Of a stretch of 35,793 bases of DNA, positions 24,680-33,930 are shown piece after piece. The notes under the pieces were generated by a model. That model did not search any database, was not told where the DNA came from, and saw only the letters and a list, made by a program, of their open reading frames with translations. The DNA comes from an uncultured Pelagibacteraceae bacterium (GTDB taxonomy: Bacteria; Pseudomonadota; Alphaproteobacteria; Pelagibacterales; Pelagibacteraceae), in contig CACDEU010000011.1 of assembly GCA_902551895.1 (NCBI GenBank), forward strand, positions 1 to 35,793, read 5' to 3'. The number at the start of each line of letters is the position of its first letter. Position 1 is the first letter of the stretch. The position numbers were made by a program, and so were the translations under genes.

Positions 24680-26368
24680 GCTCAAAAGCCATTTTTTTTC
24701 TTTAGAGTTTAAAAATTTTGATACTTTTGCGTAAGTATCCATATGATAATTAAATAAATATTTTTTTTCTGAAATATTTAGCATTTTATAATTAATCAAA
24801 TCTGTATCAATTGGTGCTAAAGTTAGGTTTTTAAAAAAAATTTTATTTTTATTTTTTTTAACATAAATTAAATTTTCTATTCTAATTCCGAATTTTTTTT
24901 TTTCATAGTATCCAGGCTCATTGCTAAGAATCATGCCTGGTAGAATTTTTACATTGTTATATTTTGAAATGGCCTGAGGACCTTCATGAACATTTAAAAA
25001 ATAACCAACACCATGACCAGTTCCATGCCCATAATCTAAATTAACTTTTTTAAGAAAAACTCTTGCTCTTTTATCGATTTTTTCGCCTGTATTTACTTTA
25101 TTTAAGTTAGTATTAAAAACAGCAATATGACCTTTTAATACCCTAGTAAAAATATTTTTAACTTTTGAAGAAGGTTCTGAAAAACATATAGTTCTTGTAA
25201 CATCTGTTGTTCCATATTTATATTGCCCTCCCGAGTCACACAAAAAGATATCTTTTTTATTAATTTTTCTATTTGAATTTATATTAGCTCTATAGTGAAT
25301 AATTGATCCGTTTGGACCTGTGCCTGCAATAGTGTTAAAACTTGGATATAAAAAATTACTATTTTTTTTTCTAAATTTTTCTAGTTTTTTTTCAGCTTCT
25401 ATCTCAGTTAAATTTAAATTTTTTTTAGTTTTTATCCAATATAGAAATTTTGTTAGAGCAGCCCCGTCTGCTATGTGGGCATCAGTCATATTTTTAATTT
25501 CTGTTTTATTTTTTATAGCCTTTAACGCATAACAAGGGTCGACTTCATTTAAAATATTAAATTTTGATAAAATAATACCTTTGTTGAAAATAGAACAACT
25601 ATTTTTATCTATAGAGAAATTTTTACCTTTCAATTTATTTATTACCTTTGCAAATTCATCAAATTCATGAAATTTAATTTTTTTATAACTTATTTTTTTT
25701 TTTATTTTTTTTATTTTTTTAATATCTGAAAAAAAATATATATTTTTGTTATTAATAACTAATTGACAATTTGGAATAGGGCTGTTTGGGTTATCAAAAC
25801 CCCTAATATTTAATAACCATGCACAGTTTTCTGGTGCGCTGATAAATATATTTTGTACTTTTTTCTTTTTAAGTATTGAAGATAGTTTTTTTAATTTCGA
25901 GGTAATTTTTTCACCAGCTGTGATTTCATTTAAGTAGTAAAATTCTTTTGATTTATTGTCATTTTTTAAATTATAAATTTCATCTATTAAATTATTACTA
26001 ATTGGAATTAGTTTACAGCTGTCTCCAAAATTCGATTTGAGGCTAGTTTCAGTAAATAATTTAGGATCAAATCCTAGTTTTAGCTTATCTTGTATTTTTT
26101 CTAATATATTAAATGGTCTAATTTTAGGAATTTCAAATATTTTAAAATTTTTTCCACATTCAATACTTGCCTGTTCTGTATATCTGCCATCAACAAACAA
26201 AAAGTTTTTATTTTTTAAAATTATTGCCATGCCTGCTGAGCCAGAAAAATTAGATATAGATTTTAATCTGTTTGGGAATGAATATTCCGAAAAAAATTCA
26301 TCATTTTTAGGTATTATATAACCATCGATATTTTTATTATCCATTAATTTTTTTAATAAACTAATCAT
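24671..26368 (-). CDS. pepP: Xaa-Pro aminopeptidase, M24B family
   Basis: This dimetal peptidase removes an N-terminal residue preceding proline. The 565 residues fit the long three-domain APP1-type architecture: two creatinase-like N-terminal domains (ending near residue 290), the pita-bread catalytic domain and a short C-terminal extension. The five metal ligands are visible: Asp378 and Asp389 (LCDSGGQYKYGTTDVTRT), His452 (GHGTGHGVGYFLNVHEGP), Glu484 (LSNEPGYY) and Glu498 (GIRIENL). The gene lies 7 nt downstream of the helicase gene on the same strand and overlaps ligA tail to tail. The symbol follows common bacterial usage; the long form may be named differently elsewhere. Confidence 0.92.
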   Translation of the reverse strand: MISLLKKLMDNKNIDGYIIPKNDEFFSEYSFPNRLKSISNFSGSAGMAIILKNKNFLFVDGRYTEQASIECGKNFKIFEIPKIRPFNILEKIQDKLKLGFDPKLFTETSLKSNFGDSCKLIPISNNLIDEIYNLKNDNKSKEFYYLNEITAGEKITSKLKKLSSILKKKKVQNIFISAPENCAWLLNIRGFDNPNSPIPNCQLVINNKNIYFFSDIKKIKKIKKKISYKKIKFHEFDEFAKVINKLKGKNFSIDKNSCSIFNKGIILSKFNILNEVDPCYALKAIKNKTEIKNMTDAHIADGAALTKFLYWIKTKKNLNLTEIEAEKKLEKFRKKNSNFLYPSFNTIAGTGPNGSIIHYRANINSNRKINKKDIFLCDSGGQYKYGTTDVTRTICFSEPSSKVKNIFTRVLKGHIAVFNTNLNKVNTGEKIDKRARVFLKKVNLDYGHGTGHGVGYFLNVHEGPQAISKYNNVKILPGMILSNEPGYYEKKKFGIRIENLIYVKKNKNKIFFKNLTLAPIDTDLINYKMLNISEKKYLFNYHMDTYAKVSKFLNSKEKKWLLSLI

Positions 26369-26375
26369 TTAAAAA

Positions 26376-28406
26376 CTATCTTTTTAATTTTTTTTGATAT
26401 CTTATCCATCCTGGGCTTTTAATTTCATTTTCAAAATCTATATCTTGGTTAAATTCAAAATCATCTTCACCATTTTCTTCAAAATAGTTATTTTTTTTAA
26501 TATTTTCATGTGGCAATTCATCAATAAATCTTGATGCTAAACTGTCAATCCAATCACCTTGATAAAATCTATTCATTGAAAATGATATGATTGCTTGTTT
26601 TTTTGCCCTAGTAATTCCAACATAAGCCAATCTTCTCTCTTCTTCCAATCCTTTTTGGCCTTTTTCTTCAATTGATTTTTGATGAGGAAACAGGCCCTCT
26701 TCCCAACCTGGTAAAAAAACAACATCGAACTCTAATCCTTTTGATGCATGCATTGTCATTAAATTAACTTTTTTATCTTCCCAATCTTGATCGAGGGAAG
26801 TTGCTAACGCAACATGTTCTAAAAAACTTTCCAAATTATCATACTCCTTCATCGCGTTAATTAATTCTTTTATATTTTCTAATCTATTTTCATTTTCTAA
26901 ATCTTTTTTATCTTTTAACATTTGACTATAGCCCGATTCATCTAAAATAGTTTGTATTAATTTTATATGTCCTATTTTTTTTTTTAATAAATCAGTTCTC
27001 CATTTTTCTAATAAGTTTAATAATGAATTTAATCCTAATTTTGTCTTTGGTTTTATTTTATTTAATTGAATTAAAGAAATTGCAGATTTTTCCAAAGATA
27101 AACTATTTTGCTTGGCATACTCATTTAGTTGTTTGACTGTAGTTGCTCCAATTGATCTTTTAGGTGTATTTAAAATTCTTTCAAAAGAAAGATCATCTTT
27201 GTTTTGATATACAACTCTAAGATAAGCAATACAGTCTTTTATTTCCGCACGCTCATAAAATTTTATACCTCCAATTATTCTATAGGGTATTCCAATTTTT
27301 AAAAAACGTTCTTCAAATTCTCTTGTTTGAAATATTGCTCTTACTAAAATTGATATGTCGTTTAGGGAGTATTTTTTTTTTAATTTTTCAATTTCATCAC
27401 CGACTCCTACTGCTTCATCTTTTCCATTTCTAAAAGAATTCAAGGAAACTAAATCTCCATCTTCACCTTCAGTAAAAAGATTTTTGCCCACTCTAGTTTC
27501 GTTATTTGATATTATCTTTGAAGCTACTGACAATATATTTTGCGTTGATCTATAATTTCTTTCGAGTCTAACTATTTTTGTATTATCATATATTTTATCA
27601 AACTCTAAAAAATTTTTTATTTCAGCTCCTCTCCAACTATAAATTGATTGATCGTCATCACCTACGCAACAGATATTTTGATTATACTTGGCCAAATAAT
27701 TTAGCCATTTACTTTGAATTAAATTTGTATCTTGATACTCATCAACCAAAATGTATTTAAAATTCTTAGAGTACATTTCTGTAATATCAGGATTTTTTTC
27801 AAAAATTTTTACTGAGTGTAATATTAAATCACCAAAATCACAGGCATTTAGATCAAGTAATTTAGATTGATAAATTTTATATATACTTAAAAAATTCCTT
27901 TCTAAAACTTCTCTTTTTTTTAATACTACATCTTCAGGATACCACCCTTTATTTTTCCATTGATCAATTATTGAAAGAATATATTTAGGGGATATTTTTT
28001 TTGTATCAACGTTTTCCGCTTTAGAAATATTTTTTATTAGTTTAACCTGATCATCCTGATCAATAATTGTAAAGTTTGAATTTAAATTAACAGCCCTAGC
28101 ATGTTTTCTTAAAAGTTTTGCACACACCGAGTGGAAAGTACCAAGCCAGGGAAGGCCAACTGCTCCCATTTTTAGAATTTTACTAATTCTACCTTGCATT
28201 TCTTTTGCAGCTTTATTTGTAAAAGTAACTGCGAGAATTTGATTGGGGTATGCTTTTTTCTTTTCAATTATATTGGCAATTCTGGAAATTAGTACTTTAG
28301 TTTTTCCTGAACCAGCGCCTGCTACTATTAAAAGTGGTCCATCAAGAGACAAAACCGCCTCTTTTTGTTTTTCGTTAAGATTTTCTAAATAATCTAAATT
28401 TAACAT
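26376..28406 (-). CDS. uvrD: UvrD/PcrA-type superfamily 1 DNA helicase (DNA helicase II)
   Basis: This ATP-driven 3'-5' helicase acts in nucleotide excision and mismatch repair. The 676 residues contain the SF1A motifs in order: Q-motif region LNEKQKEAV, motif I AGAGSGKT, Ia AVTFTNKAAKEM, motif II DEYQDTN, motif III GDDDQSIYSWRGA, motif IV RLERNYRST, motif V LMTMHASKGLEFDVVF, and motif VI EERRLAYVGITRAK. Length is close to UvrD and PcrA, and no nuclease domain is present, which excludes RecB or AddA. The C-terminus is acidic (EENGEDDFEFNQDIDFENE). The start is 37 nt from the divergent AsmA-like gene. Confidence 0.95.
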   Translation of the reverse strand: MLNLDYLENLNEKQKEAVLSLDGPLLIVAGAGSGKTKVLISRIANIIEKKKAYPNQILAVTFTNKAAKEMQGRISKILKMGAVGLPWLGTFHSVCAKLLRKHARAVNLNSNFTIIDQDDQVKLIKNISKAENVDTKKISPKYILSIIDQWKNKGWYPEDVVLKKREVLERNFLSIYKIYQSKLLDLNACDFGDLILHSVKIFEKNPDITEMYSKNFKYILVDEYQDTNLIQSKWLNYLAKYNQNICCVGDDDQSIYSWRGAEIKNFLEFDKIYDNTKIVRLERNYRSTQNILSVASKIISNNETRVGKNLFTEGEDGDLVSLNSFRNGKDEAVGVGDEIEKLKKKYSLNDISILVRAIFQTREFEERFLKIGIPYRIIGGIKFYERAEIKDCIAYLRVVYQNKDDLSFERILNTPKRSIGATTVKQLNEYAKQNSLSLEKSAISLIQLNKIKPKTKLGLNSLLNLLEKWRTDLLKKKIGHIKLIQTILDESGYSQMLKDKKDLENENRLENIKELINAMKEYDNLESFLEHVALATSLDQDWEDKKVNLMTMHASKGLEFDVVFLPGWEEGLFPHQKSIEEKGQKGLEEERRLAYVGITRAKKQAIISFSMNRFYQGDWIDSLASRFIDELPHENIKKNNYFEENGEDDFEFNQDIDFENEIKSPGWIRYQKKLKR

Positions 28407-28443
28407 TTTACTATTTTTAGTGTAAATCCTAGTTTCAGCAACT

Positions 28444-29874
28444 ATGAAAAATTACTTACCCAAGTTAGAAAAGTTCATTTTAAGTATTAAAAACGACATT
28501 TCAAGTCTTAGAGAAAATAATCCTTTTGGCATAATTATATCATTGATCGTAGTAGTTTTTTTATTTGCTTTATATTTTACTATACCTACTTTTTACAATT
28601 ATAAAAATTTTGAAAAAGAAATCCAAAAGAAGGTATCTAAAGATTTTAAATTAGATCTAAAAAATATTTCAAATGTAACATATTTGATGATTCCAACCCC
28701 ACACTTTTTAATTGAAGATTGTGATATATATTTTTTAAACTCACCCAATGAAAAAATTTTAAAAGCAAAACATTTAAAAATCGATATTTATCCAAAAAAC
28801 TTACATAGAAAAGACAAAATAGAATTAAAAAATATTCAACTGAATAAAGTTGATATAGATTTACAATTTATTGATTTAAAGAATTTCTATAAACACTTAA
28901 ATAATAATATTACAAAACCAATCTATATAAAAAATAGTAACTTTTTTTTTCGAGATTATGAAAAAGAAATAATATTAATTTCAAAAATAAAAAATTTTAA
29001 ATATTTAGTTAATTTACAAAATAAAGAAAAAAACTTAAGTATTTTAGGAAATTTATTTGGATCGAATTTTAAATTTAATTGGGAGAAAAATTTTTCCAAT
29101 CCTTATGTAACGATAAGTAATCTTAAATTTTATAATCCAAACATTTATATTTCCAATAAATTTAACAAAATTGACAGTGAATTTACAGAAGCTGTATCAA
29201 ATATAAAATTTTTAAAAAACAGTTTGGGTTTTAATTATAAATTCAATCAAAACAAAATTGAACTTTTTGATCAAAAAAAAAATATAATTAATCATTCTTA
29301 TTTAATTGGAGATATTAGTTTAGATCCATTCTTTTTTGATTTAAATTTAGTTCTGTCAGGAATAAATATTGAAACAGTTTTAAATAATCTTTTTATAAAT
29401 TTATACAAAACAAATAAATCTACTAATTTAAATTTTAATGGAAATTTAAAAATAAATTTAAAGGAAATTAATAATAGGTTATTTGAAAATTTAATAATAA
29501 ATGTCAATTTTTTAGAAGAAAAAATAAGTTTAAATAAATCAAGTTTGATTTTAAAAAAAATTGGGAAAATAAATTTTTCAGATCCTTCAATTTACGAGAA
29601 AAATCAAAAAATATTCATAAGATCTAGAATTGAATTTGATATAGATGATCAGCAAGAATTATATAAAAGATTTTTAGTAAAAAGACAAAATAGAATAGAT
29701 TTAAATAAAATTTATTTTGAAGTAGAATATAATGTTGAAGATGGAAATTATTTTTTATCAAGCATATATCTAAATGATACTAAAAGTAATCAAGAAATTT
29801 TTCACGAAATAAAAAATATTCAGCAATTAACTAATTTAATCTCAAGCGAATTTAAAAAAATTAACTTGGATTAA
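28444..29874 (+). CDS. AsmA-like membrane-anchored protein of unknown function
   Basis: I do not recognise a specific orthologue. The 476 residues begin with a short cytoplasmic part and one strong transmembrane helix at about 28-47. The rest is a long periplasmic region rich in beta strands, with alternating hydrophobic and polar residues and repeated patterns such as [12 protein letters not shown] and [15 protein letters not shown]. That N-terminal arrangement (membrane anchor, then a strand-rich region describing an inner-product-like repeat) resembles AsmA, TamB and YhdP proteins, which form grooves that move lipids between membranes. The likeness is structural and by eye only. The gene is divergent from uvrD, and its 3' end overlaps fumC by 14 nt. 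Confidence 0.7.
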   Translation: MKNYLPKLEKFILSIKNDISSLRENNPFGIIISLIVVVFLFALYFTIPTFYNYKNFEKEIQKKVSKDFKLDLKNISNVTYLMIPTPHFLIEDCDIYFLNSPNEKILKAKHLKIDIYPKNLHRKDKIELKNIQLNKVDIDLQFIDLKNFYKHLNNNITKPIYIKNSNFFFRDYEKEIILISKIKNFKYLVNLQNKEKNLSILGNLFGSNFKFNWEKNFSNPYVTISNLKFYNPNIYISNKFNKIDSEFTEAVSNIKFLKNSLGFNYKFNQNKIELFDQKKNIINHSYLIGDISLDPFFFDLNLVLSGINIETVLNNLFINLYKTNKSTNLNFNGNLKINLKEINNRLFENLIINVNFLEEKISLNKSSLILKKIGKINFSDPSIYEKNQKIFIRSRIEFDIDDQQELYKRFLVKRQNRIDLNKIYFEVEYNVEDGNYFLSSIYLNDTKSNQEIFHEIKNIQQLTNLISSEFKKINLD

Positions 29875-31249
29875 CCATTTTTTTTGGGTCAACAATTCTA
29901 TCGTAATCTTTTTCATTAATTAATCCGGATTTTAAAGCCTCTTCCTTTAATTTTGTTTTATTCTTCAATGCTTTTTTTGCAATTTTAGCGGCATTATCAT
30001 ATCCAACATGCGGTGCCAAAGCTGTAACTAACATCAATGAATTATCTAATAATTCTTTAATTCTTTTTTTGTCAGCTTTTAGACCAGAGACACAATATTT
30101 AGCAAAGCTTTTTGCTGAGTCGGACATAATATGAATTGATTGTAAAATATTGTGAATAATTAATGGTTTAAATACATTTAATTCGAAATGACCATGTGAT
30201 CCTGCCATTGTTATTCCGTTATGGTTTCCTATAACTTTTACACATACCATTGTTACAGCTTCACATTGAGTTGGATTTACTTTTCCAGGCATTATAGAAG
30301 AACCCGGTTCATTTTCTGGCAAAATAAGTTCACCATATCCAGCTCGAGGCCCTGATCCTAAGAAACGAATATCATTTGCAATTTTCATTAAACAAACAGC
30401 CGTTGTGTTCATTGTTCCAGAAAAATTAACTATTGCATCGTGAGCTGCCAATGAAGCAAATTTGTTTGGTGAAGGTTTAAAAGGTAGTTTTGTAATTTTT
30501 TTTATCTCAGATACTATTTTTTTATCAAAGCCTTTTTTAGTGTTTAGCCCAGTCCCAACCGCAGTACCGCCTTGAGCTAAAAAATATATTTCTTCAAGTG
30601 CTTTTTTTATTCTTTCAATACATTTTGTTAATTGAAAATGGTAACCAGAGAATTCTTGACCTAAAGTTAAAGGTGTAGCATCTTGTAAATGAGTTCTACC
30701 AATTTTAACAATTTTTTTAAATTCTTTTGATTTTTTCTTTAATTTTAGATTTAGCAAATTCAGACTAGGTAGTAAATCTTCTGTTGCTCTAATTGCTATA
30801 GCCATATGCATTGCAGTTGGAAAAACATCATTTGTAGATTGAGATTTATTTACATGGTCATTTGGATGGACTGGTTTTTTAGATCCTTTTTTTCCACCTA
30901 AAATTTCTATTGCTCTATTAGCAATAACCTCGTTAACATTCATGTTTGTTTGAGTTCCAGAACCAGTTTGCCATACTTTTAAAGGAAAGTGATTAACTAA
31001 TTTTCCAGTAATAACTTCATTTGCAGCTCTAACAATTGTTTTGCTAATTTTTTTATCTAAATCACCATTTTTTGCATTTACGATTGCTGCAGCTTTTTTA
31101 ATAATAGCAATTGACTCAATTACTATTGGCCTAACTAAAAAATCTCCGATATCAAAATATTTACTTGATCTCTGAGTAGATGCGCCCCAATACTTATCCA
31201 CAGGCACACTAATTTGACCAATACTGTCATATTCTTTTCTTTTTTTCAT
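29861..31249 (-). CDS. fumC: Class II fumarate hydratase FumC
   Basis: FumC converts fumarate to L-malate in the citric acid cycle without an iron-sulfur cluster. The 462 residues match the family (460-467). It shows [12 protein letters not shown] at the N-terminus, [64 protein letters not shown], and the superfamily signature [15 protein letters not shown]. The [13 protein letters not shown] and SSIMPGK loops hold the active-site His and Ser. It ends by overlapping the convergent AsmA-like gene and begins 69 nt from the divergent pyrophosphohydrolase gene. Confidence 0.97.
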   Translation of the reverse strand: MKKRKEYDSIGQISVPVDKYWGASTQRSSKYFDIGDFLVRPIVIESIAIIKKAAAIVNAKNGDLDKKISKTIVRAANEVITGKLVNHFPLKVWQTGSGTQTNMNVNEVIANRAIEILGGKKGSKKPVHPNDHVNKSQSTNDVFPTAMHMAIAIRATEDLLPSLNLLNLKLKKKSKEFKKIVKIGRTHLQDATPLTLGQEFSGYHFQLTKCIERIKKALEEIYFLAQGGTAVGTGLNTKKGFDKKIVSEIKKITKLPFKPSPNKFASLAAHDAIVNFSGTMNTTAVCLMKIANDIRFLGSGPRAGYGELILPENEPGSSIMPGKVNPTQCEAVTMVCVKVIGNHNGITMAGSHGHFELNVFKPLIIHNILQSIHIMSDSAKSFAKYCVSGLKADKKRIKELLDNSLMLVTALAPHVGYDNAAKIAKKALKNKTKLKEEALKSGLINEKDYDRIVDPKKMVNPS

Positions 31250-31259
31250 AATTTAGATT

Positions 31260-31287
31260 TTGAATGTAATGCCATATTTCTTATACA
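31260..31287 (+). promoter_or_regulatory. Candidate promoter for the MazG-like gene
   Basis: TTGAAT (31260-31265) and TATACA (31282-31287) are separated by 16 bp. The start would fall near 31294, about 25 nt before the ATG at 31319. A good ribosome binding site (AGGAG, 31310-31314) lies in the leader. Confidence 0.45.
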
Positions 31288-31307
31288 TTAAGTTAAGCAA
31301 GAATCAA
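31280..31307 (-). promoter_or_regulatory. Candidate promoter for fumC
   Basis: On the minus strand TTGATT (31302-31307) and TATAAG (31280-31285) are separated by 16 bp. The fumC ATG begins at 31249, giving a leader of about 25 nt. Its -10 box overlaps the -10 box proposed for the divergent gene. Confidence 0.45.
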
Positions 31308-31318
31308 ATAGGAGCAAT

Positions 31319-31687
31319 ATGACAAATTTTGAAAAAGTAGGTATCTTCATGAAAACTTTTGGACAAGAAGTTAAAACAAAAGCTGAACTTAGTGATGATA
31401 AAATAAATGAGCTTAGAATAAGCTTAATTAATGAGGAACTAGAGGAATTAAAAAAAGCAATTAAGGATAATGATATTTTAGAGGTCGCGGATGCTTTAAC
31501 AGATATTTTATATGTTGCATATGGAGCCGGTCATGCATTTGGAATTAATTTAGACAAATGTTTTAATGAAGTTCAAGAATCAAATATGAGCAAAATAGGT
31601 TCTGATGGAAAACCAATTTATAACGAATCTGGAAAAGTTATGAAAGGTCCAAATTATTTTAAACCTGATTTAAGTAAATTTTTATAA
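31319..31687 (+). CDS. Small all-alpha NTP pyrophosphohydrolase (MazG / PRA-PH-like)
   Basis: The 122 residues fit the all-alpha NTP pyrophosphatase superfamily. That group includes MazG, dUTPase-like and phosphoribosyl-ATP pyrophosphohydrolase (HisE) proteins, which split nucleotides to the monophosphate and pyrophosphate with Mg2+. The metal-binding pattern is visible: EELEELKKAI at about residues 40-49, then EVADALTDILYV at about 57-68, matching the ExxE...ExxD arrangement. The C-terminal tail (SDGKPIYNESGKVMKGPNYF) is conserved in similar small phage and bacterial proteins as I recall them. It is not in a his operon, so HisE is unlikely. The substrate cannot be read from the sequence. Confidence 0.82.
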   Translation: MTNFEKVGIFMKTFGQEVKTKAELSDDKINELRISLINEELEELKKAIKDNDILEVADALTDILYVAYGAGHAFGINLDKCFNEVQESNMSKIGSDGKPIYNESGKVMKGPNYFKPDLSKFL

Positions 31688-31694
31688 ATAAAAT

Positions 31695-32579
31695 TTATTT
31701 TATCCAACTTGGCTTAATTACTTTTATTATTGCATTACCACAAATAAATTTATTTTTTTCGTTAAAATTTTCATTTAAATATTTAATTGAAGCAAAGGGA
31801 AATTTATTTTTTATTAAAACCTTGCCAATCTCATGGTCATTAAATTTAATAATTTCATCTTTTAGTTCACCCTCTATTAACTTTATTGGAAATAGTCTTT
31901 TCGATAATTTATTTTTTAATTTAATTCTTGCTGTATTTTCTTGCCCTACATAACAACCTTTTTTAAAATCTATTCCATTTAATTCTTCAAAATTACATTC
32001 AATACCAAATATTTTATTTTTAAGTTGGTCAGTGTTTTTTTGAGCAATTCCGATTTCATGACTAAATCTATAATATTCATCAACATTTGATGCACTTAAA
32101 TCTAATTTTTTTAATGATAAATATAGTTTCTCTAAATTAACAATAATTCTTGCGCCTAATTCTTTTTTTCTTGGATCTAAAAATATAGGATCTTCCCTAT
32201 ATTTGATTGTAAATCCAGGTAAGTTTTTAGTACCCTCAAATTCTAAAAATTTCTCATTACTAAATGCTGCTACGACGAATTCATTACTTAAATTAAGTAT
32301 TTCAACTTTAGATCTAAGTTTGTATAGATCTAATTGATTATAAAGATTTTCAATTTGTAATTTTTCACAATCTAGCAAATATCCATTTTTATGTTTAATA
32401 ATTAAAAAATCAAAAAGATATTTCCCCTGAGGTGTTAAAAGAGAAGCAAAGCAGCTACTAGTTTCATTAACTTTATCAATATCATTTGTTATTAAATTTT
32501 GTAAAAATTCCCTCGTATCTTTACCTTGAACAAATAATACTCCTCGATCTTCTAATATATAAACTTTTTTTTTATTCAT
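31695..32579 (-). CDS. ygfZ: Folate-binding YgfZ/GcvT-like protein (iron-sulfur cluster maintenance)
   Basis: YgfZ-family proteins bind tetrahydrofolate and help assemble or repair certain iron-sulfur enzymes. The diagnostic motif KGCYVGQENTARI is present near residue 213, with its conserved cysteine. The N-terminal part reads ILEDRGVLFVQGKDTREFLQNLITND, also typical. The chosen start is ATG 32579 (294 residues). An upstream in-frame TTG at 32618 would add 13 residues but would leave 4 nt to the divergent pyrC start and has no homology-like content. It converges on the MazG-like gene with 7 nt between stops. Confidence 0.9.
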   Translation of the reverse strand: MNKKKVYILEDRGVLFVQGKDTREFLQNLITNDIDKVNETSSCFASLLTPQGKYLFDFLIIKHKNGYLLDCEKLQIENLYNQLDLYKLRSKVEILNLSNEFVVAAFSNEKFLEFEGTKNLPGFTIKYREDPIFLDPRKKELGARIIVNLEKLYLSLKKLDLSASNVDEYYRFSHEIGIAQKNTDQLKNKIFGIECNFEELNGIDFKKGCYVGQENTARIKLKNKLSKRLFPIKLIEGELKDEIIKFNDHEIGKVLIKNKFPFASIKYLNENFNEKNKFICGNAIIKVIKPSWIK

Positions 32580-32597
32580 AATTGAAAGTAAGTCATT

Positions 32598-32603
32598 TAT
32601 AAT
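32598..32603 (+). promoter_or_regulatory. Candidate -10 box for pyrC
   Basis: A perfect TATAAT lies at 32598-32603, 19 nt before the pyrC ATG. A weak TTCATA at 32575-32580 would be the -35 with 17-bp spacing. The region is short (43 nt) and also has to serve ygfZ on the other strand. Confidence 0.4.
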
Positions 32604-32622
32604 ATAGTTACTTTTCAAAAAA

Positions 32623-33930
32623 ATGTTAGATCTAATAATAAGAAATGGACAATGTTACATCAATGGTGAACTAAAAAATGTTGATGTTGCTATTAAAGAT
32701 GGAAAAATTCAACAGATTGGTCAAATTTCAGACGAAGCAAAAGAAACAGTAAATGCAGAAGGACAAACTGTTTTGCCTGGATGTATAGATACGCAAACCC
32801 ATTTTAGAGAACCTGGATCAACCGATACAGAAGATCTACATTCTGGAAGTAGAGCGGCAATTGTTGGAGGAATTACTAGCGTGTTTGAGATGCCAAATAC
32901 TAATCCACCAACATCGACCAAGACTGAATTTCGGAGAAAATTAGACCTCGCTAAAAATAGGATGTATTGCAATTATGCTTTTTATTTTGGCGCAACAGCT
33001 GATAATGCGGGTGAATTAGCTGATTTAAAAAATTTAGAAGGATGTTGTGGCATTAAACTTTTTGCAGGATCTTCAACTGGCAATTTATTAGTTGCAGAAG
33101 AAGCAGATATTGAAAAGGTGTTTCAAAGTAGCTCAAAAGTTGTAGCTGTTCATTCTGAAGATGAAGCGATTTTAAATATTAACAAAAAATTAATTAAAAA
33201 TGGAGATGTGCATTCCCATCCTATTTGGAGAAGTGTTGAGTGCGCAATGTCTTCTACTAGACGAATTGTCAGAATTGCGGAGAAATATAACAAAAGAGCT
33301 CATGTTCTTCATATAACAACAAAAGAAGAAATTGATTTTTTATCACAACATAAAGGCAATATTTCATTCGAGATTACTCCTCAGCATTTAACAATTTATG
33401 CTCCTGATTGTTATGATAAACTTGGAACCTATGCTCAAATGAACCCTCCATTAAGAGATAAATCTCATTACGATAGGCTATGGTATGCGGTTAAAAATAA
33501 TTTAAATGATACAATTGGATCAGACCATGCTCCACATTTAAAAGTAAATAAAGAAAAAGAATACCCCAACTCACCATCTGGTATGCCAGGAGTGCAAACT
33601 CTTATACCTGTTATGCTGAATCATATAAATGATGGAAAATTAACTTTAAATCAGTTGATGAATCTTGTTTGTGAAAATCCAGTTAAAATTTTTGGAATTA
33701 AAAATAAAGGATTTATAAAAGAAGGGTTTGATGCGGACTTCACAATTGTTGATATGAATAAAACAATTGAGATTAAAAATGAAAATATTGAGAGTAAATG
33801 TGGCTGGTCTCCATTTAATGGATATAAATTTAAAGGAACTCCTATTGTAACAATAATTAATGGTAAAATTAAAATGAAAGATGGAAAGATAATTGGAGAA
33901 CCTGATGGAAACCCAATGAAATTTAAATAA
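32623..33930 (+). CDS. pyrC: Dihydroorotase (class I, cyclic amidohydrolase) with DTQTH metal motif
   Basis: Dihydroorotase closes carbamoyl aspartate to dihydroorotate in pyrimidine synthesis. The 435 residues match class I enzymes. Motifs: LPGCIDTQTHFREPG, SVFEMPNTNPPT, GIKLFAGSSTG with Lys145 (the expected carboxylated lysine), VAVHSEDE, HVLHITT, and GSDHAPH carrying the catalytic Asp. The first histidine of the usual HxH metal pair is replaced by Gln58 (D-T-Q-T-H), while His60 and Arg62 are kept. I recall this DTQxHFREPG form from alphaproteobacterial dihydroorotases but could not check it. Other cyclic amidohydrolases are less likely, given FREPG and MPNTNP. It overlaps the SMR gene tail to tail by 8 nt. 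Confidence 0.9.
   Translation: MLDLIIRNGQCYINGELKNVDVAIKDGKIQQIGQISDEAKETVNAEGQTVLPGCIDTQTHFREPGSTDTEDLHSGSRAAIVGGITSVFEMPNTNPPTSTKTEFRRKLDLAKNRMYCNYAFYFGATADNAGELADLKNLEGCCGIKLFAGSSTGNLLVAEEADIEKVFQSSSKVVAVHSEDEAILNINKKLIKNGDVHSHPIWRSVECAMSSTRRIVRIAEKYNKRAHVLHITTKEEIDFLSQHKGNISFEITPQHLTIYAPDCYDKLGTYAQMNPPLRDKSHYDRLWYAVKNNLNDTIGSDHAPHLKVNKEKEYPNSPSGMPGVQTLIPVMLNHINDGKLTLNQLMNLVCENPVKIFGIKNKGFIKEGFDADFTIVDMNKTIEIKNENIESKCGWSPFNGYKFKGTPIVTIINGKIKMKDGKIIGEPDGNPMKFK

Noticed and set aside
32580-32618. TTG at 32618 as the ygfZ start
   Set aside because: It would add 13 residues without family resemblance and leave 4 nt to the divergent pyrC start; ATG 32579 fits better.
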